From contig CAJTSE010000007.1 in NCBI GenBank assembly GCA_910578815.1, forward strand, positions 133,385-197,384: DNA of 64,000 bases, given 5' to 3'. The notes below the pieces were generated by a model. The model was not told the origin of the DNA, searched no databases, and was given only the letters and a program-made list of their open reading frames with translations. Source of the stretch: an uncultured Acetatifactor sp. GTDB lineage: Bacteria; Bacillota; Clostridia; Lachnospirales; Lachnospiraceae. Position 1 is the first letter of the stretch. Every line of letters starts with the position of its first letter. A program made the translations under genes and the position numbers. Shown here piece after piece: positions 32,781-42,368 of the stretch.

Positions 32781-34570
32781 TCTCCCCTAAATATAAACTG
32801 ACAATTCTTGTACTGCTCTTCTGTTAAAAATGGATATAAGTCGTCAATGGGTGGCGACACAATATTTCCATTCTCATCTTCTTTACTTTTTACCCGTGGC
32901 TCGATCCCCTGCGAATCATCCTGAATCAGTTCACATATCGCATATCCTTTTATTTTTACAAACTCTTTTATCTTTGCCGCAATGTCGGCATTGTTTTCTA
33001 TTTTCATATATGGAAATCCAAATGCTCCTGCTATTTTTTCAAAATCAGGCATACTCACTCCCGATTCTTTAGAACACCCGGATAAACGTCCGTTAAAAAA
33101 ATTGGTCTGTGTCTGCCGTATTGCCTGATAACCATAGTTGTTGAATATTATCACCTTTACCGCCAGGCCATAATGTACAATAGTCTGAAGTTCCTGCAAA
33201 TTCATCATGATACTTCCGTCACCGGTTATGCAGAAAACTTCTCCTTTCCCGGCTAAGGCCGCACCCACGGCAGCCGGCAGGTCATATCCCATTGTACCGC
33301 AGTTGGCATTTCCAAACAGCCTCTGTCCCCTTTTACGGATCCCCATTTGAAGTACAGAAACACACGCGACGCTGTTTCCCACTACATTAATATCTGTTTC
33401 AGCCTGATTATTTTGCAATTCCTTATATAAATAATATGGATTTACGTTTTTACTTTTTTCGAATCTTGACACATAAACAGGAAAATGAGCCTTCAACTCG
33501 TTGCAATACTCTACCCAGTGCGAGATCTGAGGCGACACATCATTTCCATGTGCCAGAAAATAATCAACAGCCTCTTTTAAATCACAGTTAATAGGTAAAT
33601 CAATCCTAATGATATCTTTTTTCAGTTCATTTGCGTCAACATCAATCACAATTTTCTGGGAGGAAGGTGAAAAACTTTGATAATTAAATCCCACATGCTT
33701 AAATGTCATTCGACACCCAAACGCGATGATCAAGTCTGCATTCTGTACAATAAAATTACCCACCCGACCGCCAAAGGATCCAAAATTACCATAATAATTT
33801 TCCGCCTCGGTTTCAAATAAGTCTGCAACACTGGTGGCTGCCAGAGTAGGTACCTTCATCAAGTCCACCATCTCTCTGAACTCATTTTCATGCCCGCACG
33901 CCCGCACAGCAGACCCCGCCAAAATAACAGGCCGTTTCGCCTCCTTAAGCATTTTCAGGGCTTCATCGAATAATCCACTGCGCCAATTATTCTTCATCGT
34001 GTTCCTATCTGGGGTATACTGTTCTAAATCTTCCGTGTCAATGACCGCCCCCTGAACATCCAACGGTATATCCAGCCAGCAGGGCCCTCTTCTTCCATCC
34101 ATGGCGATATGCAATGCCTTTTGTAAAAAATAAAGAATTTTCTGCGGCTCCCTGACCATGACTGCATACTTAGTCATAGGTTTCACCGTTGGGATGATCG
34201 TATATTCCTGTTCCCCAAACTGTCTTAAATTTAACCCTGTACTTTCCACTGTAGTGGCATACCTGACCTGTCCCGATACGATCAACATTGGAATATTGTC
34301 CTGCCATCCACACAAAACACCTGTCAACGCATTTGTGCCTCCGGGACCTGTTGTCACACAAACCGGTGCCACCTTTCCCGCAAGCCGCGCATATGCCTCC
34401 GCCGCAATGGCTGCAGCCTGCTCATGATGTGTATATGTAACCTTAAGTCCGGCTTTATTTCCAAGAGCGTCATTCAAGTACATCGCTCCACCGCCCACAA
34501 CACTGAAAACCTGTCCAAGTCCATTTTCCACAAAATAATCTGCTATAATATCCGCAACTCTTTTTTTCAC
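32777..34570 (-). CDS. Thiamine pyrophosphate-dependent acetolactate-synthase-like enzyme
   Basis: 597 residues. The catalytic glutamate is in 'THHEQAAAIAAEAYAR' (about 47-62), and the TPP/Mg site is 'CITGDGSIMMNLQEL' through 'FNNYGYQAI' (about 450-490). A central nucleotide-fold domain carries 'IIAFGCRMT'. Housekeeping IlvB is unlikely, since it lies in a sugar cluster coupled to neuB by a four-base overlap. A known parallel is YerE, which transfers acetyl from pyruvate to a CDP-4-keto-3,6-dideoxy sugar to make yersiniose; rfbF, rfbG and rfbH nearby fit that. Assignment to YerE is inference. Confidence 0.82.
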   Translation of the reverse strand: MKKRVADIIADYFVENGLGQVFSVVGGGAMYLNDALGNKAGLKVTYTHHEQAAAIAAEAYARLAGKVAPVCVTTGPGGTNALTGVLCGWQDNIPMLIVSGQVRYATTVESTGLNLRQFGEQEYTIIPTVKPMTKYAVMVREPQKILYFLQKALHIAMDGRRGPCWLDIPLDVQGAVIDTEDLEQYTPDRNTMKNNWRSGLFDEALKMLKEAKRPVILAGSAVRACGHENEFREMVDLMKVPTLAATSVADLFETEAENYYGNFGSFGGRVGNFIVQNADLIIAFGCRMTFKHVGFNYQSFSPSSQKIVIDVDANELKKDIIRIDLPINCDLKEAVDYFLAHGNDVSPQISHWVEYCNELKAHFPVYVSRFEKSKNVNPYYLYKELQNNQAETDINVVGNSVACVSVLQMGIRKRGQRLFGNANCGTMGYDLPAAVGAALAGKGEVFCITGDGSIMMNLQELQTIVHYGLAVKVIIFNNYGYQAIRQTQTNFFNGRLSGCSKESGVSMPDFEKIAGAFGFPYMKIENNADIAAKIKEFVKIKGYAICELIQDDSQGIEPRVKSKEDENGNIVSPPIDDLYPFLTEEQYKNCQFIFRGE

Positions 34571-34650
34571 AATAATATTCCACCTTTCCTGATAAATGAT
34601 ATCAGCTTTGAAAATACCAGTCCACCAGAATCCGGGTTTGGACGATATCC

Positions 34651-37044
34651 CTATTCTTCCGCAATTTTTTTCACCGTCTCAAAGGGTATGTCCGACACTT
34701 TTTCCCAATTCTTTTCTATCTCACCAAGTTTTTCCACCGTCAACACACCCTTTGCTTTCAATTCCTTTAATCTTTCAATCCCCCCCAACAGCCAAGGCTG
34801 ACTGGCAACGTCTCTTATTACCTGCTCTCTGTAAGGCTTATAACAACCCGGAAGCCGCTTATTTGTTTCAATCCAATCATCCTTCCATACAGTAAAAGCA
34901 ACATCTTCCCACGCAGACTCCGTATTAACATCAAATAAATTAATTCTGCCTCCTTGCAGAACACAGAGCTTAGGAATCGCCATTTCCGCAATCTTCTTCA
35001 ACACCAAATAAAAATGCGGAAAGCTCTTCGCATCTTCAAGTGCTTTTAAATATGCCGCCGTATCCGAAAAGACAGAATCATATCTGTATATTGTGGTATC
35101 TATTGATGTCAGCCCAAGACTATGCTTCCAGTAAAGCGTTATTCCATCTCCATATACATTTTTTTCCGGCTCCGAAGCATTCCCACGTACCTCCAGATAC
35201 ATAATATCCGGGCATTCATTAATATGCTCCCTTACCGCATCCAGCGTCTCCTGTGGCCATATTGTCCTATCCTTAGACGGCCATATATAATCATACGATT
35301 TTTCTAAGCCCTCCCCTTTGGATACCGCAATCCATTTATCCTTCAACATCATTCCCTTCACATTCACATAATATAAATTCGTATACCCCCGGTGGATCCA
35401 TGCTTCCACGATCCTCTGTGTCTCATCCCCCTCGCTGGAATCATACCAGTATACGTCTATTCCATGAAGATAATAATTCAAGCAGGTCGCTGCCAGCACC
35501 TGGGCTACCGTACCGGGATGATTGTGCGTAAACATACACATTGCAATGCTTGGCATATTTTCTCCGGTCGTGCTTTTCGATAGAATATCACTTTTTTTAA
35601 AAAAACACCTATGCGTAATCAGCAGACCGTTTTCATTCAAATACTCGGCATATTTGCGCGCCAGCCCTGCTTGATTATAGCTGTTGTCAAAGACGTCTCC
35701 CAGAAAAATGAGATCAAAATACCCTTTTGAACAGGGAATCGTTCCCGTTTCCGGACCGCAATGATTTACATTAAGATATTCCGGTATCAAAGGCCAAAGA
35801 TTTCTGTTACCCTCTATTCCGTACACCTCCGCATTGGGGAAACGGTTTTTCAATGCCATCAGGGTCAGTCCCAAGCCGCAGCCCGCTTCCAATATTTTCA
35901 GCGGCGCCTCTTCATCGGCCTGAAGCCTGTCTACGGCATCCTTCCAGACCACCAGATATTTATTGGGGTCAAATCCCCACTTGTCTGCCAGCTTCGCCGC
36001 GTTTCTAGTATATAAATTGTTCCACTTCTGCGTATTGGAACCACCGCCTGATCCATAATGATAAATAAAACTGTTCCTGCATAAAATGACCTCATAGCCC
36101 TTTTCGCAAAGTTTGAAACCCATATCATTATCTTCATAGGTACCGGGCGAAAATATTTCATCCAGGTATCCGACTTTTTCTAATGCCTTCCTCTTAATCA
36201 GCATGGCAAATCCCACGAGATAAATCCGGTACTCATAAGGTCTTGCCATCGGAAGATTGTTTTGTGCCGCTGCGGTCAAAAACTCGTCCTTCGTCTGACA
36301 GTTCCATTGCACCTGCTGAAAATTGGACACACAATTTGATACAGATCCTGTTGCTCCCACATTTTCCTTTTCATACAGCCCCATTCTTAGCCAAAACAGC
36401 GCATTAGGCGGCAGAACCGTATCATTATTTAACAGGAATATATCGCTGTCCTTCTGCGCAAGTTTTATCCCCTGATTACACCCCGCGGGAAATCCTGCAT
36501 TTTCTTCATTACACAGCAGTATAATGTCCTGCTCCTTTTTTAACCATTGAACGCTGCCGTCATTAGAAGCATTATCAATTACTATAATCTCATACGCGCT
36601 CTGAGGGCAGGTGGCCCTGATGCTTTCAATACATTCTCTCGTATACTGAAGAGCGTTGTACGACAGCACCACAATCGCACATTTATTTACTTCAAAATCA
36701 TCACAATCTTTTATATGATTTAAAAAGCTGTTGATTACTTCCGCGTCCGCATTATTATTGCAGTAAAACAGAGCGTTTTCATAGCATAAATATGCCTGGT
36801 TGATATTAAACGTCTCATAGGTCTGCCCTAATATAAGCCACAATTCGTAATTTCTATAATTAAGTTTCAATCCTTCTGCAATTACCTTCCGTGCCTCTTC
36901 TATATGATCAGTTGCAATCAGTACAGTAGCTGCAAGTATGGAAAGCTGCTCGTCCAGCTTATTTTCAGATATGAACACGGACAACTCCCGCGTAGCTTCC
37001 CCCCAGTTCTGGTTATTAATCTTGTCTATTATACTCTCATACAT
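34651..37044 (-). CDS. Fusion protein: TPR-like / GT2 glycosyltransferase / methyltransferase / second GT-like domain
   Basis: 797 residues. About 1-95 are TPR-like helices. About 100-340 are a GT2 glycosyltransferase ('VVLSYNALQYTRECIESI', 'IIVIDNASNDGSVQWL', 'IFLLNNDTVLPP', 'SPGTYEDNDMGFKLCEKGY'). About 370-480 are a SAM methyltransferase ('ILEAGCGLGLTLMALKNRF', 'FDLIFLGDVFDN'). About 490-780 look like another GT-A domain ('MCMFTHNHPGTVAQVLAA', 'YDYIWPSKDRTIWPQETL'). Start ATG 37044 has AAGGGA 7 bases upstream. It could build, cap and methylate a flagellin glycan in one chain. Confidence 0.82.
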   Translation of the reverse strand: MYESIIDKINNQNWGEATRELSVFISENKLDEQLSILAATVLIATDHIEEARKVIAEGLKLNYRNYELWLILGQTYETFNINQAYLCYENALFYCNNNADAEVINSFLNHIKDCDDFEVNKCAIVVLSYNALQYTRECIESIRATCPQSAYEIIVIDNASNDGSVQWLKKEQDIILLCNEENAGFPAGCNQGIKLAQKDSDIFLLNNDTVLPPNALFWLRMGLYEKENVGATGSVSNCVSNFQQVQWNCQTKDEFLTAAAQNNLPMARPYEYRIYLVGFAMLIKRKALEKVGYLDEIFSPGTYEDNDMGFKLCEKGYEVILCRNSFIYHYGSGGGSNTQKWNNLYTRNAAKLADKWGFDPNKYLVVWKDAVDRLQADEEAPLKILEAGCGLGLTLMALKNRFPNAEVYGIEGNRNLWPLIPEYLNVNHCGPETGTIPCSKGYFDLIFLGDVFDNSYNQAGLARKYAEYLNENGLLITHRCFFKKSDILSKSTTGENMPSIAMCMFTHNHPGTVAQVLAATCLNYYLHGIDVYWYDSSEGDETQRIVEAWIHRGYTNLYYVNVKGMMLKDKWIAVSKGEGLEKSYDYIWPSKDRTIWPQETLDAVREHINECPDIMYLEVRGNASEPEKNVYGDGITLYWKHSLGLTSIDTTIYRYDSVFSDTAAYLKALEDAKSFPHFYLVLKKIAEMAIPKLCVLQGGRINLFDVNTESAWEDVAFTVWKDDWIETNKRLPGCYKPYREQVIRDVASQPWLLGGIERLKELKAKGVLTVEKLGEIEKNWEKVSDIPFETVKKIAEE

Positions 37045-37142
37045 AAAATGATCCCTTCTGCCTAACGGCTTCCGCCTGAATTCTATAAAAAACAAACAGC
37101 AGACCTAACACCTATTTTATGTCACATCTGCCGTTTACTCTT

Positions 37143-37277
37143 TTATACTCTATTTTCATCTATGCCTCCCTGCATCTCAACGTTTCGTCCCTGAATACTA
37201 TAATCTATATCGGCAATATCCTCTATCTCCTTTAGTCCTTTTATCCGGGAATGCTCGCTCAGAAACCGGATGAACAA
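37143..37277 (-). CDS. Possible 44-residue protein with TTG start
   Basis: A TTG at 37277 has GGAGG five bases upstream, directly after the acetyltransferase stop. The frame runs 44 residues ('GLKEIEDIADIDYSIQGRN' in the middle) to a TAA at 37143. It is acidic, with no membrane helix and no recognised family. It may be a real small gene or the remnant of a longer one; support is the ribosome site and a coding-like composition. Confidence 0.4.
   Translation of the reverse strand: MFIRFLSEHSRIKGLKEIEDIADIDYSIQGRNVEMQGGIDENRV
37207..37234 (-). promoter_or_regulatory. Candidate sigma-28 promoter before the GT-methyltransferase fusion gene
   Basis: Minus strand TAAA (37231-37234), 16-base spacer, GCCGATAT (37207-37214). 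The -10 is perfect; the spacer is one base longer than in the four flagellar promoters of this window. It reads toward the gene starting at 37044, but lies inside the small putative frame, so it may be fortuitous. Confidence 0.4.
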
Positions 37278-37286
37278 ATAACCTCC

Positions 37287-38321
37287 CTACCAAATGGGAA
37301 TATCTACGCCCGACAAAACCTCTTTTTGGTATAAAAATGCCTGCTCCACAGCAAATATGTCCTGTAGCCCCCTGTTTGTGATATAGCAGTCGGCAAATCG
37401 GATCACATCGGTTAAACTCACGTTTCTATCATCAATGATCTGGACGGAACAGTTCACCTCTTCATAAAGTGCCAGTGTCTCCAAGACCCCGGACATATTT
37501 CTTTCTCTGTCCGCCGCTATATAGATCACCAGCTGTCCGTCCATAGACTGAAATTTTCTGCAAAATTCTCTTATAATTTTGGGGCATACCGGGAATTCAC
37601 TTCCTATATCCGCTACACACGCATAGACCGGTCCTGACACATTTTTGTTGATTGGATTGGGATGGGCCTGTATTTCTTCTTTCTTTTCCGATGCTTCTTT
37701 TTTAAAACACTCTATAAATTCCGGGACAGGTAACCTCATCTCCTGGTACCTGCCTTTTAACACCTTCGAGTCCCAATGCCACCACGCAATGTCCAGCAGG
37801 CTGTGAATCTCATCCTGTTCGAAGCGATATTTTACGATTCGGGCCGGATTTCCCGCAACAATGGCATAAGGCGGCACATCCTTTGTCACGACGGCACCCG
37901 CTCCCACAACCGCACCGCTATGAATGGTCACTCCTCCCATGATCGTTGCCCCGTGCCCAATCCATACGTCGTTTCCAATCAATACCTGTCCCTTGCGCCG
38001 CACACGGTTGCTCTGATAGGGATCTGCCTGAGACGTAATATCTTTAAACTCCGCAATCGCCCCCATTGCAATATACCGATAATCGTGCATTAAGTCCAAC
38101 ATAAATAAAATATCTTCCGCCAGAGCGCAATACTTACCGATCTGTAGATTATGACAGCCATGCTCCATATGAAAGTCAAAAGAGGTCTCTACTTTCGCCC
38201 CTGCGATATAACTGCCCTTATCAATGATCAATAACGGGAACTGTCTCTCATTTTTAACGTTCATTTTATACACTCTTATATCCGTTACCTCATAGGGCTC
38301 TAAATGCAGATCAAATATCAT
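37287..38321 (-). CDS. CatB-type O-acetyltransferase with C-terminal extension
   Basis: 344 residues. About 25-175 form the left-handed beta-helix ('[16 protein letters not shown]', '[19 protein letters not shown]', '[20 protein letters not shown]', '[11 protein letters not shown]'), the xenobiotic/sugar acetyltransferase type. After the usual 210 residues it has an extra 130-residue domain ('[18 protein letters not shown]') not typical of CatB. It probably acetylates a glycan; the catalytic His is likely the one in 'HDYRYIAMG'. It sits 20 bases after a GT2-TPR gene. Confidence 0.85.
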   Translation of the reverse strand: MIFDLHLEPYEVTDIRVYKMNVKNERQFPLLIIDKGSYIAGAKVETSFDFHMEHGCHNLQIGKYCALAEDILFMLDLMHDYRYIAMGAIAEFKDITSQADPYQSNRVRRKGQVLIGNDVWIGHGATIMGGVTIHSGAVVGAGAVVTKDVPPYAIVAGNPARIVKYRFEQDEIHSLLDIAWWHWDSKVLKGRYQEMRLPVPEFIECFKKEASEKKEEIQAHPNPINKNVSGPVYACVADIGSEFPVCPKIIREFCRKFQSMDGQLVIYIAADRERNMSGVLETLALYEEVNCSVQIIDDRNVSLTDVIRFADCYITNRGLQDIFAVEQAFLYQKEVLSGVDIPIW

Positions 38322-38340
38322 CCCGTTCTTCCTTTCCTAC

Positions 38341-40560
38341 TTAATCCGCCTCCCTTTCTATTTCTGAAAGCAGCTCTTTTACTTCCTCATCCTGCGGCAC
38401 ACACTTCTCCACCTGAAGCAAGATAGCTTTTGCCGCCTGACATTCTCCTGCCGCAAGCTGCTGCCTTGCTGTTTCTTTCAACTGGAAAACAAGATTTTCC
38501 AGTTCTTCCTGATCGGCTTTTTGTGCATCACTCCGCACCTGTGCCTCATCCCGAAGAGCCTCTGCAAATTTAAGAGTCACATGCTCTAACGCAGGATATA
38601 CCCCAAGGCACCTCTTCACATTTTCCAGCATTCCCTTGGCATCCCCCAGTTCCCGGCATGTCCGCAGCTTTTCTAATCTTATCGCCAGCTGAAGATCCTC
38701 CTGTAAGTTTTCCGGTATTTCTTCAAAAACTGCCTCTTTATAATAAGGTCTGTAAAAATTCAAAACAGCCTTACTATATTTCCACAGCAGCTCTTCCAGC
38801 TCTGCAAGCGCATACCCTGCTTCTTCATGGCAGCGCAAAAGTCCTTCCAAACGCTTGATCCGAAACAGCCTTGCATTCATACCTGTCTCCATGCCCCAGG
38901 ATGCCGCTCTTGCCTCCCATGCCCGGATCTCTATGAGGGGAGCCTCTCTACACCAGACCTCCAGACTATGTTTCCAATCAAGATAATCCATTCCTTCCAA
39001 CAGAGCTCCCAGAGAAATCCCGTTTACCTCCGCCGCTTTCCAGACATCGCTTCTGATCTCCAAAATTTCCCGCGGATATTTCTCAAATAACTTTCGAAAC
39101 AATAATGTAAGTTTTTCCGTTCGTTCCCCCTGTGAATTGATCTCCGGATCCTGTACGGTCCATAAAATTCTAATACAAAGAATGTAACGATGCTCATAAG
39201 AAAGCTCTGCCACTAACCGATACAGCCGGGAAAGCTTTTCCTGCTCACCCTCAGTTCTATAGGCAACTTCCCGTTCCAGGAAGACCACCAGCATCTCCTT
39301 CATGCCTTCTTCTCTGGAACAAAGAGTCTGCTGCAGCTTGACCCAAAGAGGATGATATGCCACACTGCAGCAGGCATCCAGAATATTCCGCTCCCAATTA
39401 TCCTGATGAAGCAGCTTTTTATCCTTCCAGTCCAGCAGGTAAAAAGCTTCTTCTGTAAAGGCATAATCCTCCAGACGGATCAGTCCTTCCACACACATCA
39501 GAATGCCGTTAATGGTATGGGGCTGAAATACATCTGCCGTCACTAATACTGCCCCCTTCTCAATAGCAGCCCTGTCATCTTTTAGCTTATAAGCACAATT
39601 AATGTAGCGGCGCAGATAGCTTCTACTAATATCATACCTTTTCGTCATACAAAACAGTCTTGCTCCCAAAAAGCAATAATACGCTACCGTAGGCTCCATC
39701 ACCTCTAATAGTGTATACGGCTGGGACATAGCCTCATTCAACCATTGCTCTTCCTCTTCAAATTTTTCCATACATTCCAAAGAAATCAAGATGAAAGCAA
39801 AAACGGAACCGAAAAAGGTACTGATATATCTTTCTCCATATTCACCTTTTATGCGGCATTCATCCAGGCCTGCCCTGCAGACTTCAAAAGTTTTCTCATA
39901 ATCTCCATCCGCAAGATATTCCTGCGCCAAAAGCGCAATCCATCTTGCTTCTCCGGGGTATTGCCTTCGCATCTCCAGCAACGGCTCCCTGTTTCGACGA
40001 GCATGGTCCTTCTTTTCAGCTTCACTGCGAAAAGCATAGCCGTAATGCTGCGCTATATCAGCAAGACATTTCTTAGGTTCCCTGACAGGCTCCAAATACT
40101 CATGAATCTTTCCTTCAAACCGAGTTTCCGGCTCCAGCTTCACTAACCGAGTCAGATAGGCATCCGCATATCTGTTTCCCTCAAAATCAAGATAATTTCT
40201 TACCACATAATTTGCCGAGTTATATTTCTTATATTCACCTGTTTGAAAAAATGATATGATCTCTTTCGGATCCTCAAACCACTCGTCATCATCCAGATAC
40301 ATGAACCATTCACCCTTAGCTGCCTGCAGGCCTGCATTACGGGCGGCTGCAAAATCATCGCACCAGGTAAAATCAACGATCTTATCCCCATACTTCTCAA
40401 TCAGCCGGCGCTGTTCTTCATTACAGCCTGTATCCACAAGAATGATTTCACAGGGGAAGGCTTCTTTCATGTGCAATAGACATTCCAGACTCTTCCTCAT
40501 GTCTTTTTTACCGGAGGTAAGCATGGATATGGATAAGATTGGGGCGCTATCATTCTTCAT
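38341..40560 (-). CDS. GT2 glycosyltransferase with long TPR region (flagellin-linked)
   Basis: 739 residues. The GT2 domain covers about 1-200: 'LSISMLTSGKKDMRKSLECL', 'CEIILVDTGCN', 'WFMYLDDDEWFEDPKEI' with the DDD metal site. The rest is helical repeats like TPR ('LLAQEYLADGDYEKTFEVC'). A TPR-fused transferase suggests protein glycosylation, as in O-GlcNAc-transferase-like or SunS-like enzymes. It lies right downstream of flagellin gene A, beyond its terminator, and is paralogous to the protein at 42369-44585. Start ATG 40560 has AAAGGA 9 bases upstream; the longer frame would run into the terminator. Confidence 0.87.
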   Translation of the reverse strand: MKNDSAPILSISMLTSGKKDMRKSLECLLHMKEAFPCEIILVDTGCNEEQRRLIEKYGDKIVDFTWCDDFAAARNAGLQAAKGEWFMYLDDDEWFEDPKEIISFFQTGEYKKYNSANYVVRNYLDFEGNRYADAYLTRLVKLEPETRFEGKIHEYLEPVREPKKCLADIAQHYGYAFRSEAEKKDHARRNREPLLEMRRQYPGEARWIALLAQEYLADGDYEKTFEVCRAGLDECRIKGEYGERYISTFFGSVFAFILISLECMEKFEEEEQWLNEAMSQPYTLLEVMEPTVAYYCFLGARLFCMTKRYDISRSYLRRYINCAYKLKDDRAAIEKGAVLVTADVFQPHTINGILMCVEGLIRLEDYAFTEEAFYLLDWKDKKLLHQDNWERNILDACCSVAYHPLWVKLQQTLCSREEGMKEMLVVFLEREVAYRTEGEQEKLSRLYRLVAELSYEHRYILCIRILWTVQDPEINSQGERTEKLTLLFRKLFEKYPREILEIRSDVWKAAEVNGISLGALLEGMDYLDWKHSLEVWCREAPLIEIRAWEARAASWGMETGMNARLFRIKRLEGLLRCHEEAGYALAELEELLWKYSKAVLNFYRPYYKEAVFEEIPENLQEDLQLAIRLEKLRTCRELGDAKGMLENVKRCLGVYPALEHVTLKFAEALRDEAQVRSDAQKADQEELENLVFQLKETARQQLAAGECQAAKAILLQVEKCVPQDEEVKELLSEIEREAD

Positions 40561-40591
40561 AACAGGAATCCTTTCCAGATTAATAATCCAA

Positions 40592-40619
40592 AATTCCCCG
40601 GCTGCAAAGCCGGGGAATT
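40592..40619 (-). terminator. Terminator of flagellin gene A
   Basis: A perfect 12-base stem, AATTCCCCGGCT with its complement, around a 4-base loop, lies 43 bases after the flagellin stop. The T tract is short (TTTT within AATTTTGG), so some read-through into the following glycosyltransferase is likely. Confidence 0.8.
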
Positions 40620-40661
40620 GGGCAATTACACTCTTTTTTGTAAATTTCAATTACGCAACGC

Positions 40662-42149
40662 TTAGCCAAGCAGGGAAAGAACGCCCTGATTGCTCTGGTT
40701 TGCCTGTGCCAGCATGGACTGGCCAGCCTGTGACAGAATGTTCTGGTTCGAGTACTTCACCATCTCGGAAGCCATATCCGTATCGCGGATAGCGGATTCT
40801 GCACTGGTGGTGTTCTCTACAACGTTGTCCAGGTTGTTGATGGTGTGCTCCAGACGGTTCTGAACTGCACCCAAGGTAGAACGCTGTGCGGATACCTTGG
40901 TGATAGCTGCCTTGATCTTCTCAATAGAATCCAGTGCCTTGCTGTCATCGGTGCCATCCATCTTCAGGCCGTTGATTCCTAAGCCCTTGGAGCTCATGGA
41001 CTCAATGTTCATGGTGATCTGGTTGTTGCTGGTAGCGTCTGCACCTACATGAAGGCCTACCGTCAATGCGCCTACCTTATCACGAACTGCCTTCACCTGA
41101 GCTGACTCCAGTGTGGTCAGGTTGCCTACTGCATCATATACAGGAGCTGCACTTGCAGAAGGATTGGTGGTTACAGCCGTTCCGTTGTCTGCATTGTAGG
41201 AGCTGAAGTAATTGTGCAGATCGTTAGCTGAAATCTTGTTGCCGTCCTTGTCATAGTATGCTGCTGCAGAAGCGGTATCAGCTGCTGCGGTAACAGCCTT
41301 TGCATTCATCACTGCGGAAGCGCTTACGCTGCCTGCGGTTGCGCTTGCGGATACGGTCCAGCCAGCCACGGTGATACTTGCCAGCTTGTTGCCGCTCTTA
41401 TCCTGAATTTCAAAGGTTCCTGCGCCGGCGCTGACCGTTGCTACATTGAAGGCTTCCTTTGCGGAACCATTCAGCTCAAAGCCATAAAGCCTTGCCTCTG
41501 CCCCAGGAGTTGCCTTGTTTGCATTCCAATCCTGCTTTCCGGATGCAGTAACACCGTAATCACGCAGTGCTCTGAGCAGTTCGTTCTGAGCATCGGAGTT
41601 AGTTGCAGTAGCGGTTGCCATAGTAACTGTCACGGTGAAATTCGTGCTGGGATCTGCATCAAAGGTAGCTGTTCCAGCCTTAGCAGTAACTGCTGTCATA
41701 TAGCTGTAGGTATAGCCCTTAGGCGCATCCTTGTCACCCTTCAACAGATAGGTCTCGTTGAACTTGGTGGTTTCTGCCACACGGTCGATCTCGGTGGTCA
41801 GCTGGTCGATTTCAGACTGGATCGCTGTACGGTCAGAAGTAGAGTTTGTGCCGTTTGCTGCCTTAACTGCCAGCTCGTTCATTCTCTGAAGCATGTCATG
41901 TACTTCTGTCAGAGCGCCTTCAGCGGTCTGCACTGCAGAGATACCATCCTGAGCGTTAGCAGAAGCCTGTGTCAGACCTCTGATCTGCTTTCTCATCTTC
42001 TCGGAAATAGCCAGGCCTGCTGCATCATCTGCTGCACGGTTGATCTTATAACCGGATGAAAGCTTCTCAGTGGATTTTGCCTGTGCTGCAGAAGTTAAGC
42101 CAAGCATTCTGTTAGAGTTCATTGCAGTTAAATTGTGTTGTACTACCAT
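40662..42149 (-). CDS. fliC: Flagellin A
   Basis: 495 residues, major filament subunit. The N-terminal D0/D1 ('[17 protein letters not shown]', '[18 protein letters not shown]', '[17 protein letters not shown]') and C-terminal D1/D0 ('[20 protein letters not shown]', '[15 protein letters not shown]', ending VLSLLG) are complete. The central about 150-380 is a Thr/Ser/Ala-rich exposed domain, the usual place for O-glycans. A strong ribosome site (AAGGAGGAA) is 7 bases before the ATG. It has its own sigma-28 promoter and terminator. It differs from flagellin B at only a handful of residues. Confidence 0.97.
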   Translation of the reverse strand: MVVQHNLTAMNSNRMLGLTSAAQAKSTEKLSSGYKINRAADDAAGLAISEKMRKQIRGLTQASANAQDGISAVQTAEGALTEVHDMLQRMNELAVKAANGTNSTSDRTAIQSEIDQLTTEIDRVAETTKFNETYLLKGDKDAPKGYTYSYMTAVTAKAGTATFDADPSTNFTVTVTMATATATNSDAQNELLRALRDYGVTASGKQDWNANKATPGAEARLYGFELNGSAKEAFNVATVSAGAGTFEIQDKSGNKLASITVAGWTVSASATAGSVSASAVMNAKAVTAAADTASAAAYYDKDGNKISANDLHNYFSSYNADNGTAVTTNPSASAAPVYDAVGNLTTLESAQVKAVRDKVGALTVGLHVGADATSNNQITMNIESMSSKGLGINGLKMDGTDDSKALDSIEKIKAAITKVSAQRSTLGAVQNRLEHTINNLDNVVENTTSAESAIRDTDMASEMVKYSNQNILSQAGQSMLAQANQSNQGVLSLLG

Positions 42150-42322
42150 AATTTATTCCTCCTTGAATATGTTTTACCGCTTCCCTGCGGTCATTTTGTT
42201 CCATGGCAATGTCAGTTCCGGGCTCGCACTTCCTGTCACGTCCACTGCCCTGTCCTTCCGCCCCATTAAAGTGTGCGATGCTTCTATGGACGGTAGCATG
42301 TAAGACGTTATTGTCTTACCTG
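42150..42322 (-). promoter_or_regulatory. Structured 5' leader of flagellin A with CsrA-type site
   Basis: About 170 bases between sigma-28 promoter and ATG. It begins with a hairpin (GTAAGAC ... GTCTTAC, 42302-42319), has a 29-base block shared with flagellin B (42205-42233), a CCGC-GGGAA-GCGG hairpin and the motif ATTCAAGGAGGAA over the ribosome site (42156-42168). The last motif matches CsrA targets in hag leaders. Confidence 0.55.
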
Positions 42323-42328
42323 TTAAAT

Positions 42329-42355
42329 ATATCGGAAGATTTCCTCCGGACTTTA
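42329..42355 (-). promoter_or_regulatory. Sigma-28 promoter of flagellin A
   Basis: Minus strand TAAA (42352-42355), 15-base spacer, TCCGATAT (42329-42336). It matches the FliA/SigD consensus and starts only 14 bases after the stop of the preceding glycosyltransferase gene. Confidence 0.85.
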
Positions 42356-42368
42356 GTCCGAAAAGCAT

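Noticed and set aside
32777..34570. Housekeeping acetolactate synthase (IlvB)
   Set aside because: No regulatory subunit gene next to it, and it is embedded in and coupled to sugar genes; annotated as acetolactate-synthase-like only.
21900..37100. AT-rich region as a prophage
   Set aside because: No integrase, capsid, tail or lysis genes are present; the content is sugar enzymes plus one small cassette.
42150..42330. Possible c-di-GMP riboswitch in the flagellin leader
   Set aside because: The conserved helices and tetraloop-receptor sequences of the c-di-GMP-I motif are not found; only a structured leader with a CsrA-type site is supported.
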